From: Acetobacter cibinongensis | Lineage (GTDB): Bacteria; Pseudomonadota; Alphaproteobacteria; Acetobacterales; Acetobacteraceae | Length of the DNA stretch: 45,483 nt | Reading direction: 5' to 3' | NCBI RefSeq assembly: GCF_000963925.1 | Contig: NZ_BAMV01000004.1 | Span: 1 to 45,483, forward strand | Part shown: positions 16,334-23,932 of the stretch, in pieces | Layout of the letters: the number at the start of each line of letters is the position of its first letter | Position numbering within the stretch: the stretch's first letter is position 1 | Position numbers and translations under genes: made by a program | Notes under the pieces: model-generated | Database searches by the model: none | Told to the model about the DNA's origin: nothing | What the model saw: the letters and a program-made list of their open reading frames with translations, nothing else

Positions 16334-17295
16334 GCACTTCATGCCGTATTGGCCTGCTGCAACTGGCAGATAGTGCTCCTGTTATTGTTGCACATGCGCT
16401 CAATCTGTTTTCTAAATATGGGGTAGCGGTGGAACCCGTCATTGTGCCCTCCTGGGCCAACATTGCGGATGGGCTTGTCTGGAATGGGCTTGATGGCGCG
16501 ATTATGTTTGCACCCCTTGCCATTATGACCGCACTTGGGCAGCGCGGTCGCGCCATAGCGTTGCGCCCCGGCCTCCCCCTAAGCCGCGAGGGCAATAAAA
16601 TTGTCTTGCGCGGCCAGCATACTGAACAGGAGCAGTGGCACTCAGAATGTGACAAGCACAGAGCGTTCCAACACTGGGCAGCTACTCTTGACCGGAAACC
16701 CCGCCTTGCGGTCGTGCATCTTTATTCCACACACTATCTTATTTTAACGCGGTTTCTTAAAAGCATTTCCATTTGCCGCGACACGGAAACAGAAATTGTT
16801 ATTATGCCACCAGCCAACATGATTGAGGCTCTGGCCGCAGGAGAGATTGACGGTTTTTGTGCAGGGCCGCCGTGGGGGGCTGATGCAGCGCTTAAACATC
16901 TGGCTTTCCCTGTTGCTGGCTCTGCATCCATTGTCTCTGGGCATCTTGAGAAAATGCTGATCCTGAAAGAGACATGGAAAGCCGAAAATCCAGACGCCAC
17001 TCACCGTATCTACAATGCTGTGTGCGATGCTGCCAAAATATGCACGGCACCAGAACAGACCGCTTATGTTACTGACCTGCTTAGTGCCCCACTCACTGCA
17101 TATGGCCTAGGCCTACCAGCAGAAGCCGTTGCCACTGTTATGCCCGCCGCCCCCACTGCGCCAGATACAATGATATTTGATACGGCACCTCGCAGTGCAG
17201 ACTCCTCTTTCGGCTGGATGATCCAAGACATGCAAACAGAAGGCTGGTTAACGCGCCCATTGCCAGACGCACTCAGCAACTTGGGCTGGGTGTAG
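16330..17295 (+). CDS. nasS: NasS-type cytoplasmic nitrate/nitrite sensor
   Basis: A 321-residue protein of the NrtA/CmpA nitrate-binding family without a signal peptide, as expected for NasS. It starts directly with IGLLQLADSAPVIVAHALNLF, the usual family opening. Other family features are LDGAIMFAPLAIMTALG, RPRLAVVHLYSTHY-like PRLAVVHLYS, and the ligand-pocket segment EIDGFCAGPPWGA. In known systems NasS holds NasT inactive until nitrate or nitrite binds. The ATGA overlap with nasT would favour balanced synthesis of the two. No transporter ATPase or permease lies nearby, which argues against a transport role. Confidence 0.9.
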   Translation: MSTSCRIGLLQLADSAPVIVAHALNLFSKYGVAVEPVIVPSWANIADGLVWNGLDGAIMFAPLAIMTALGQRGRAIALRPGLPLSREGNKIVLRGQHTEQEQWHSECDKHRAFQHWAATLDRKPRLAVVHLYSTHYLILTRFLKSISICRDTETEIVIMPPANMIEALAAGEIDGFCAGPPWGADAALKHLAFPVAGSASIVSGHLEKMLILKETWKAENPDATHRIYNAVCDAAKICTAPEQTAYVTDLLSAPLTAYGLGLPAEAVATVMPAAPTAPDTMIFDTAPRSADSSFGWMIQDMQTEGWLTRPLPDALSNLGWV

Positions 17296-17720
17296 CCCCA
17301 CCAAGCGGAGCCGAGTGAATAGCTTCAGACCGAACCTCACTTTGTCCAGTCAGCTCATTATGACATTTATAAAGCCGATTTATGAAATTTTTCCTTGTGC
17401 CAATTATACTTCTGCACCTGAAAACCGATAGAATCTCCTGATAAATCAGCCACAAAACCTCTCATTCACGTCCCTGCCCAGAATCTTAAATATTCGACAG
17501 AGAGTAATAAAAAAGACCCAAAAAATCTCTTCTTTATAAAAGAAGAACTCTATTCTTATACTCATTAAGCATACCGAGAGAATGAATTCCCGCTCACATT
17601 GAAAATATAACATATTTTTTAATGGTTTTTATCGAAGCCAAAAGATCAATAGTGCAGAATGGTATAAGTTTAGGGCACGCAGTGTTCTATTAAATTGGTT
17701 TTTCCGAGAGGAAGAGAAAC
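17296..17720. other. Intergenic region after the nitrate operon
   Basis: No gene is supported. An AT-rich hairpin TCTTCTTT-ATA-AAAGAAGA (17528-17546) may end nas transcription or act as an operator; it lacks a GC stem. GAGAGGAAGAG at about 17706-17716 is the ribosome-binding site of the DUF1800 gene. Bases 17440-17700 are markedly AT-rich compared with the flanking genes. Confidence 0.45.
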
Positions 17721-19244
17721 ATGCTTTCGCGACGTTCCGTGCTTGCAAGCGCCCTGACGGTGGCGGCAGTGCCCCGTGCCAAAGGGTGGGCTGCGTCCCG
17801 GATGGTGAGCACGCAGGATCTCGCCTTGATCGACCTGCTCACATGGGGCGCAACCCCATCCGCACTTGATGAATTTCTGACCCTCGGTCGTGATCAATGG
17901 CTACGTTGGCAACTTACCCCATCTCCGCAACAGCGTTTGCCTTTTAATGTGCAGCAACAGATTGATGCGCTGCCAGTCTCTCACCATACCGCTCTTGAAA
18001 TGGGGCAGGCGTTTGAAGCTCAGGGCCGTGCTGCAAACAAAATTGCGGATCCGGACGCACGGATAGACGCAAAAAAGCAATATCAGAAAGCTATGGCGGA
18101 AATGGCTCGGCAGGCGAGCAGCGCGTCCATTCTGCGGGCTCTCTACTCACCAGACCAACTGCGGGAGCGCATGACATGGTTCTGGTTTAACCATTTCAAT
18201 GTGTATCAGGCCAAAGGCATTGTCCGTGTTCTTGTGGGTGACTATGAGGAGAATGCCATTCGCCAGCATGCCATGGGCCACTTCCGTGATCTGCTGATGG
18301 CAACGCTGCGGCATCCCGCAATGCTGCGTTTTCTGGACAACGCTGACAACAAAGCGGGGCACATAAACGAGAATTATGCCCGAGAGATTATGGAACTGCA
18401 TACCATGGGTGTAGGCTCCGGCTACACGCAGCAGGATGTAGAGCAACTTGCCCGTATTTTGACGGGTGGTGGGATAGATTTTCGACCCACCGACCCCAAA
18501 GTAAAACCGGAATGGCAGCCTCTAGTGGTAAGAGAGGGTGCATTCCTGTTCAACCCTGCCCGGCACGATTTCAGTGACAAGGTTTTTCTGGGCCACACGA
18601 TCAAAGGCAGCGGATTTTCCGAAATTGAGCAGGCGGTAGACATACTGTGTGCTCACCCTGCCACGGCCCGCCATATTGCCCACCGGCTTGCTCTCTATTT
18701 TGTTGCCGATGAGCCCTCCGGGGCTCTGGTCGCGCGTATGGCAAAGCGCTTTACGGAGAGTAATGGGCACATCCCCAGCGTGCTGGACGTTATGATCCGA
18801 TCTCCCGAATTTACTACCAGTCTAGGCACCCGGTTCAAGGACCCGGTTCGTTATGTCTACTCAGCCGTCCGCTCGGCCTTTGAAGGAAGGCTGATTGTTA
18901 ATCCAGCGCCCATACAGGGCTGGTTAAACAGGCTGTCTGAAGGACTTTACAATCGCCTCACGCCGGATGGCTACCCGCTAGACTCCACCGCATGGTCTTC
19001 TTCAGGGCAGATGATGGCGCGTTTTGATATTGCTCACCAGATTGGCTCGGGGGCGCCCAAGCTTTTCAGCCGCCCTGATGAGGTCACAGTTGGTGAAATT
19101 ACTGTACCGCAGTTGCAGCAAGGGCCGTATTTTAAGGCCTGGCGCACCACGCTATCACGGCAGACACGCACTGCGCTGGAGAAGGCCACATCTCCGCAGG
19201 AGTGGAACACGCTTTTCCTCTCCTCGCCCGAATTCATGAGTTGA
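17721..19244 (+). CDS. DUF1800 family protein with twin-arginine signal
   Basis: A 507-residue DUF1800 protein. MLSRRSVLASALTVAA is a Tat-like signal peptide (SRRSVL), so it is probably exported folded. Family features include LIDLLTWGATPSALDEF, LRERMTWFWFNHFNVY, LRFLDNADNKAG, INENYAREIMELHTMGVGSGYTQ and LARILTGGGI, followed by a C-terminal half with DPVRYVYSAVRS and GWLNRLSEGLYNRLTPDGYP. DUF1800 function is not established. The family nearly always pairs with a DUF1501 gene, as here 16 bases downstream. A strong SD (GAGGAAGAG) precedes the ATG. Confidence 0.9.
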   Translation: MLSRRSVLASALTVAAVPRAKGWAASRMVSTQDLALIDLLTWGATPSALDEFLTLGRDQWLRWQLTPSPQQRLPFNVQQQIDALPVSHHTALEMGQAFEAQGRAANKIADPDARIDAKKQYQKAMAEMARQASSASILRALYSPDQLRERMTWFWFNHFNVYQAKGIVRVLVGDYEENAIRQHAMGHFRDLLMATLRHPAMLRFLDNADNKAGHINENYAREIMELHTMGVGSGYTQQDVEQLARILTGGGIDFRPTDPKVKPEWQPLVVREGAFLFNPARHDFSDKVFLGHTIKGSGFSEIEQAVDILCAHPATARHIAHRLALYFVADEPSGALVARMAKRFTESNGHIPSVLDVMIRSPEFTTSLGTRFKDPVRYVYSAVRSAFEGRLIVNPAPIQGWLNRLSEGLYNRLTPDGYPLDSTAWSSSGQMMARFDIAHQIGSGAPKLFSRPDEVTVGEITVPQLQQGPYFKAWRTTLSRQTRTALEKATSPQEWNTLFLSSPEFMS

Positions 19245-19260
19245 GAGGAGGATTACCGTC

Positions 19261-20454
19261 ATGAACCTCAACCGTCGTACTGTGTTGCTCGGAATGGCAG
19301 CCGCCTCTCCTCTTGCAACCGCAGGACGCCTCTGGGCTGCCCCCTTCGGGGGCTCTCGGTTGCTTGTTGTCTTTCTTCGCGGTGCCTATGACGCCACGAA
19401 TATTATTATCCCAACGGGGAGCGACTTCTACTACGCGTCCCGCCCGACACTGGCCATCCCAAGACCAGACTCAACCAACCCGCACGCAGCCTTGCCTCTG
19501 GATGCCGCATGGGCACTCCACCCTGCCCTGCGCGACACTATCCTGCCGCTTTACCAGAAGGGGGAGGTTGCGTTTATTCCCTTTGCTGGAACGGACGACC
19601 TGACCCGCAGCCATTTTGAGACACAGGACACAATTGAACTGGGGCAGGACATCAAAGGCTCCCGGAACTATCGCTCAGGTTTTATGGGACGTCTGGCGCA
19701 AAGACTGAACGGGGCCTCTCCCATCTCTTTCACACCACAATTGCCCCTCACGTTCCAGGGGGCTGGCGCAATTCCGAATGTTGCCATCAATGCCGTTGGC
19801 AAACCGGCTATCACGGCGCATCAGGCGCAGTTGATCAGTAACATGTATGCCGGGCATCCGCTGGCCTCAGCCGTGGATGAAGGCTTCCATGTGAGGGATG
19901 ACGTCTATCATGCCATCACTGACAAACTGACACAGGCCAGCCGTGGCGCGGCAAGCCCAAAAGGGTTTGAGCTGTCAGCCAGACGGATTGGCCAGTTGAT
20001 GCGCGACCGGTTCAGCCTTGGTTTTGTAGATGTTGGGGGGTGGGACACACACGTTAACCAAGGGGGCGCGACTGGCTATCTGGCTGATCGCATTGGTGAA
20101 CTGGGCCGTGGTCTGGCCGGTTTCAGCGAAGAGATCGGCTCGGAGTGGCACAATACAGTCGTTGTGGTGATCTCAGAGTTTGGTCGAACTTTTCGTGAGA
20201 ATGGTGACCGGGGTACGGACCATGGTCACGGAAGTATCTATTGGGTTTTGGGCGGCGGCATTAAAGGCGGCCGTCTTGCTGGTGAGCAGATACCTGTTGA
20301 TCAGAAGCACCTGTTCCAGAACCGGGATTACCCTGTCCTCACGGACTATCGTGCACTGTTTGGCGGGTTATTCACGCGGATGTACGGACTAAAACAGACC
20401 GACCTGCAAGCCATTTTTCCCGCAGCACGTCCTACAGACCTGAACCTTGTCTGA
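19261..20454 (+). CDS. DUF1501 family protein with twin-arginine signal
   Basis: A 397-residue DUF1501 protein, related in fold to the sulfatase/alkaline-phosphatase superfamily. NRRTVLLGMAAASPLA with RLWAAP is a Tat-like signal. Family motifs are LVVFLRGAYDATNIIIP, FAGTDDLTRSHFETQDTIELG, GWDTHVNQGG, VVVISEFGRTFRENGDRGTDHGHG (His and Asp residues suited to metal binding) and LGGGIKGG. GAGAGGAGG lies 7 bases before the start and the gene forms an operon with the DUF1800 gene. Biochemical role is unknown; the pair is widespread in oxidising bacteria. Confidence 0.92.
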   Translation: MNLNRRTVLLGMAAASPLATAGRLWAAPFGGSRLLVVFLRGAYDATNIIIPTGSDFYYASRPTLAIPRPDSTNPHAALPLDAAWALHPALRDTILPLYQKGEVAFIPFAGTDDLTRSHFETQDTIELGQDIKGSRNYRSGFMGRLAQRLNGASPISFTPQLPLTFQGAGAIPNVAINAVGKPAITAHQAQLISNMYAGHPLASAVDEGFHVRDDVYHAITDKLTQASRGAASPKGFELSARRIGQLMRDRFSLGFVDVGGWDTHVNQGGATGYLADRIGELGRGLAGFSEEIGSEWHNTVVVVISEFGRTFRENGDRGTDHGHGSIYWVLGGGIKGGRLAGEQIPVDQKHLFQNRDYPVLTDYRALFGGLFTRMYGLKQTDLQAIFPAARPTDLNLV

Positions 20455-20606
20455 CTGCTGGCGCTGTCAGAGCACTGCTGAGCTTCTACAGGACGATATC
20501 CCCGCAAAGCAGCACTGAGCACCTATCCTTGTTCGTACGGCGACAAGGAAACTACGCAATGCTGTTCAAATAGAAAGTTTCTTTGCATTCTTGCAGATGT
20601 CTGACG

Positions 20607-20634
20607 TGGTGGGGAAGCAAGCGCTTCCCCACCA
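20607..20634. terminator. Strong hairpin between convergent genes, possible bidirectional terminator
   Basis: A perfect 12-bp stem TGGTGGGGAAGC/GCTTCCCCACCA closes a 4-base loop. It lies 14 bases beyond the Hint-protein stop and about 150 bases after the DUF1501 stop. Neither strand shows a following T-run, so termination is inferred from position and stem strength. Confidence 0.55.
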
Positions 20635-20648
20635 ACACTCAGAACCAG

Positions 20649-23357
20649 TTATCCGACCTGACGCTGTTCCGCTGGCACTACAGGAGCATTCAGCACATAA
20701 GGCCCGCTAGAGACGATCTGAAGAGACAGTACACTTGGCTCCTTACCGCAGGTAGCGCTATCCTGCAGCGGAAGCTCTGCATTGCCACTCGTCCAGCGAT
20801 ACAGGGAAGATTCCAAGCCATGCCAGCCTGACAGATCTGCTTCGGAAAGATGCGTTGTCAGAGCAACCGTCTGACGAGACGTCAGTAGAGAGACCTCTCC
20901 CACAAGCACACCAAGATCACGGCGATCATCCACAAACGGCCCGATTGCATCACTTGGGCGGCTGGTGCGTGAGACCAGACGGACGGTCGTAACATTTGCC
21001 GGGATCATGAACGTAATCCGGTCGTTGGTCTGGCGCATTGGGCGAATAACCTGACCAGCGTTTGTAACCAGCTTCAGATCCGGGTCCGTTGTCAACTCGG
21101 GCTGAGGGGCAACACTTGCTGCGCGTAAAGCAATACGTGCATGAATTGGCTCCACAAACGCACGGGATGTTTCAAGAGGCAGCGTTTCTGAACCGCCTGC
21201 TTTTGACCCACCAAAAAGTGCCGTCACAGAGTGGTTTTCAAACTGATCACGGTTACCTGTGTCCAGATAGCTTTCGGTCAGTGCATTTTCAGCCCAGACG
21301 GCCTCGTGACGATCAAGTTCTACATGGTAGTAAGTATAGCTGTTGATTGTGCGGTCAATCAGAACTGACACACCATTCACCAGCATACGGGCCGGAACAA
21401 GCTTGCCCTCAAAGACCATGCAATGTTCCTGCGTCACCAAGAGATCACGTGACGGAATGCCATCAGCCAAAGCACCGGCACGGATACGAACCAGCCAGTT
21501 TTCTTCTGGAACAGGCTGGCTGGAAACCGTGATAAACCGATGACCCAGCCATTTAACTGCCATTGGACCTTTCGGGGTCATGACCAACGTGCCCGGCACA
21601 AGTGTTTCAACAGCAGCTTCACCATCCGGCGTCATGAGCAACGTGCCTTCAGCAAAGCATGTTGTGTAAATCAAACCGCCAGTGCCGTCAGAGGACAGTG
21701 TATAGCCGTAGCTATTAGCACCCGGGACGTTCAGTGAATAATTGCCATTTTTTGTGTAGAACGTAATGCCGTTAGCGGTCGTACCCACACTGGTAACACT
21801 TGCTGCCGGAATAGACGCCAGCTCGATTGTATCTGTAGGAGACCAGTTCGAGATGGTGTTTGTTGGCATCGTTGTGCCACTGATAACAAGGTTTGCGCCG
21901 TCTCCAGCCAGAGACACCGTACCACTTCCTGCTGTGCCGTTCAGAACCAGCGTGCCGCCGGAAGAGACTGTTTGTGTTCCAGAAAGAACACCGCCCGCAG
22001 CAACGACAGTCGTGCCACCCGCAGCAATAACAGTGCCCGCAACACTAGCACCACTTTGAATAACAAGCGTGTTCCCTGACGTTACGTTGTAGGCTGCATT
22101 GCCATTATTGTTCCAGGTAGCGCCACTATCAATAATAATAGTACCGCCTGTACCACTACCAAACCGGTTGCCATTAAGTGTCGCACCGGACGCAATTTCC
22201 AGCGTGCCACCGTTGACAAGATTGCTTGAACCAGTTGCACCGGCACCAAGATAGAGCCGTCCACCATCCTCAACAGAAACGCCAGAGGTGAGAGAATTTG
22301 CGCCGGACCCTGAGGCAATCAATTCAGCAGAATCTGATAAAGTGCCGCCATAGACCGCGCCATAGTTGGTTATAGTGCCACTATAAGAATAATTGCTCGT
22401 GGCACTAAAAACACCTGCACTCGCAACTGTTGTGAGGCCTGAGACAATACTGCCATCGCGTACGTTAACCGTACCGCCAGAATTTACGGTGTTAATGGAA
22501 AGCGTAGCGCCTGACACAACGGTCTGTGTGCCGATCAGCCTGCCACCGGAAGCAATGACGGTGGTGCCACCAGAAGAAAGCGGCGTGGCGGAAACAGAAC
22601 CACCACTCTGAATGATCAGTGTATTCCCGGATGTAACACCCAAGCTGCCAACATTATTATTGTACCAGGTTGCCCCGCTATCAATAATAATTGTCCCGCC
22701 CGTGCCACTTCCAAATCCATTGTTACTTATAGAAGCCCCGCCAGCAATTTCTAACGTGCCGCCGTTCACTTTGTTGGCTGAACCTGTAGCCCCGGAACCG
22801 AGATACAGACGGGCACCGCTTCCTACATTAACAGTGTTGATAACGGCCCCGTTATAAGCGCTCAAGTTTGCGCTAGATCCGGTCAGTGTCCCGTTGGTAA
22901 CTGTTGAACGTGAAGAAACGTCGATCGTACCTTCCAGCACAGTTGCTGAATTTGCGACTATGGAGCCGCCATTTTCAAGCTTACCACCACTGACAATGGT
23001 ACCAGAGCCAGCACTTAATATACCACTTGCATAAGCATAAACGGCCAAAACAATGGCACCAGGATCCGCGCTGACAGTTCCTCCCTGAATAAAGGTGTTG
23101 TTTACAATAGCACCGCTGTAAGCAAAGCGGATCCCGCCACTAGAGATCACTCCTTGGTAGGAGGAACCGCCACTGGAGATATAGTCCTTGCCGCCATTGT
23201 TGAGCGTACCGTTACGCACAACGCCCCCGGAAAGAACAAACCGTTGGCCCCCGTTGAGCTGATCTTGTGTAGCACCGCCACTGGAGACAGTTTCGATGTC
23301 CCCATATACGAGAGTATTTGAAACAACTTGCCCTGAAGAAACACTATAATTTGCCAT
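20649..23357 (-). CDS. Hint-domain surface protein with AIDA-type beta-helix repeats
   Basis: A 902-residue protein. Residues 1-550 are Gly/Ser/Thr-rich AIDA-type repeats (VSSGQVVSNTLVYG, VLSGGVVRNGTLNNGG, IIIDSGATWNNNG) predicted to form a beta-helix. From Cys567 (TTCFAEGTLLMTPDGEAAV) a Hedgehog/intein Hint_2 domain follows, with DLLVTQEHCMVFEGKLVPARML and YYHVELDRHEAVWAENALTESYLDTGNR. Hint domains can cleave at the Cys. The last 130 residues are a family-typical tail. Acetobacteraceae carry many such proteins, and the role is unknown, perhaps adhesion. No classical signal peptide is seen. MANYSVSSGQ at 23357 is chosen as start; in-frame ATG (23372) and TTG (23378) precede it. Two 109-residue segments are duplicated. 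Confidence 0.85.
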   Translation of the reverse strand: MANYSVSSGQVVSNTLVYGDIETVSSGGATQDQLNGGQRFVLSGGVVRNGTLNNGGKDYISSGGSSYQGVISSGGIRFAYSGAIVNNTFIQGGTVSADPGAIVLAVYAYASGILSAGSGTIVSGGKLENGGSIVANSATVLEGTIDVSSRSTVTNGTLTGSSANLSAYNGAVINTVNVGSGARLYLGSGATGSANKVNGGTLEIAGGASISNNGFGSGTGGTIIIDSGATWYNNNVGSLGVTSGNTLIIQSGGSVSATPLSSGGTTVIASGGRLIGTQTVVSGATLSINTVNSGGTVNVRDGSIVSGLTTVASAGVFSATSNYSYSGTITNYGAVYGGTLSDSAELIASGSGANSLTSGVSVEDGGRLYLGAGATGSSNLVNGGTLEIASGATLNGNRFGSGTGGTIIIDSGATWNNNGNAAYNVTSGNTLVIQSGASVAGTVIAAGGTTVVAAGGVLSGTQTVSSGGTLVLNGTAGSGTVSLAGDGANLVISGTTMPTNTISNWSPTDTIELASIPAASVTSVGTTANGITFYTKNGNYSLNVPGANSYGYTLSSDGTGGLIYTTCFAEGTLLMTPDGEAAVETLVPGTLVMTPKGPMAVKWLGHRFITVSSQPVPEENWLVRIRAGALADGIPSRDLLVTQEHCMVFEGKLVPARMLVNGVSVLIDRTINSYTYYHVELDRHEAVWAENALTESYLDTGNRDQFENHSVTALFGGSKAGGSETLPLETSRAFVEPIHARIALRAASVAPQPELTTDPDLKLVTNAGQVIRPMRQTNDRITFMIPANVTTVRLVSRTSRPSDAIGPFVDDRRDLGVLVGEVSLLTSRQTVALTTHLSEADLSGWHGLESSLYRWTSGNAELPLQDSATCGKEPSVLSLQIVSSGPYVLNAPVVPAEQRQVG
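21939..22265 (-). repeat. Second copy of a 109-residue repeat unit in the Hint protein
   Basis: Encodes GGRLYLGAGATGSSN through SGGTLVLN. It aligns without gaps in length to 22491-22817 and shares GTLEIA, FGSGTGGTIIIDSGATW, VTSGNTL and GTQTV. The copies are 552 bp apart. The equal 327-bp length points to a duplication within the gene. Confidence 0.75.
22491..22817 (-). repeat. First copy of a 109-residue repeat unit in the Hint protein
   Basis: Encodes GARLYLGSGATGSAN through SGATLSIN. See the partner copy at 21939-22265. The 225 bp between the two copies encode unrelated repeats of the same general style. Confidence 0.75.
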
Positions 23358-23648
23358 CGCGCGTCCATCCATCCTCAATCATCAGCCATGGAGCGCAATG
23401 TGACTGCGTTCACGCTCTGGCTACTGGAACCTGTTGCGCCGCAATGACCCGATATTTTTATCCGGCCAATCGCCACGCCAAGAAAACGCAAACACGCACG
23501 AGAATGTAACTCAAGTCTTTAGTTTTCGTGATATGAATTTGTTAACTCCTTATTAATATACCAAGCAATTAACAAATGATTTACGTCTGTTTTCTTAAGA
23601 AGTTTTCCGTAATAATAATGATCTTTTCCGTGTTAGTATTTATATAAT

Positions 23649-23678
23649 ATTATAACATCACGGATTTGTGATAAGCAA
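23649..23678 (-). promoter_or_regulatory. Candidate promoter of the Hint-protein gene
   Basis: On the minus strand TTGCTT (23678-23673), an 18-base spacer and TATAAT (23654-23649) resemble a sigma70 promoter. An inverted repeat ATCAC-N6-GTGAT (23657-23672) fills the spacer. The region is very AT-rich, so chance matches are likely. The leader would be about 285 nt. Confidence 0.35.
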
Positions 23679-23834
23679 ACATGTGTTAGTTATTTCTGTC
23701 TTGCTCTGTTTTAGAGTCGACCTCGTTCGTGCACCGACACCCAAAACCACCTGTTATATTTGATATGATTGAGGGGCGCTTATCGTCTTTTCGCACGGGC
23801 GCTAGGATGCGTCATGCACAGGCAGTTGACGCTC

Positions 23835-23868
23835 TCACGCTCCCGTTTCACGTCCAACGGGAGCGTGA
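23835..23868. repeat. Perfect 13-bp inverted repeat, hairpin past the UvrA-like gene
   Basis: TCACGCTCCCGTT and AACGGGAGCGTGA flank an 8-base loop, 65 bases after the UvrA-like stop. No T-run follows on either strand. It could be an atypical terminator, an mRNA-stabilising hairpin or a REP-like element. Confidence 0.6.
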
Positions 23869-23932
23869 AACGCCAGAAGTATAATCAACCCCTCGCACCC
23901 ACGCTCTACGTTACAGACCAGAGATTGCAGCG

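Larger units (their letters stand above)
23358..23932. other. 575-bp intergenic region between the Hint and UvrA-like genes
   Basis: No gene is supported. It holds the candidate promoter at 23649-23678 and the hairpin at 23835-23868. Bases 23510-23700 are strongly AT-rich, unlike both neighbours. Confidence 0.45.

Noticed and set aside
21900..23300. Repetitive DNA pattern that might be a CRISPR array
   Set aside because: The repeats are in a single open frame, vary in length and sequence and encode Gly/Ser-rich beta-helix units; there are no regular spacers.
23358..23378. Earlier TTG and ATG starts of the Hint protein
   Set aside because: Family proteins begin with M(A/S)NYxVSSGQ, which fits the ATG at 23357; the earlier starts have no better ribosome-binding site.
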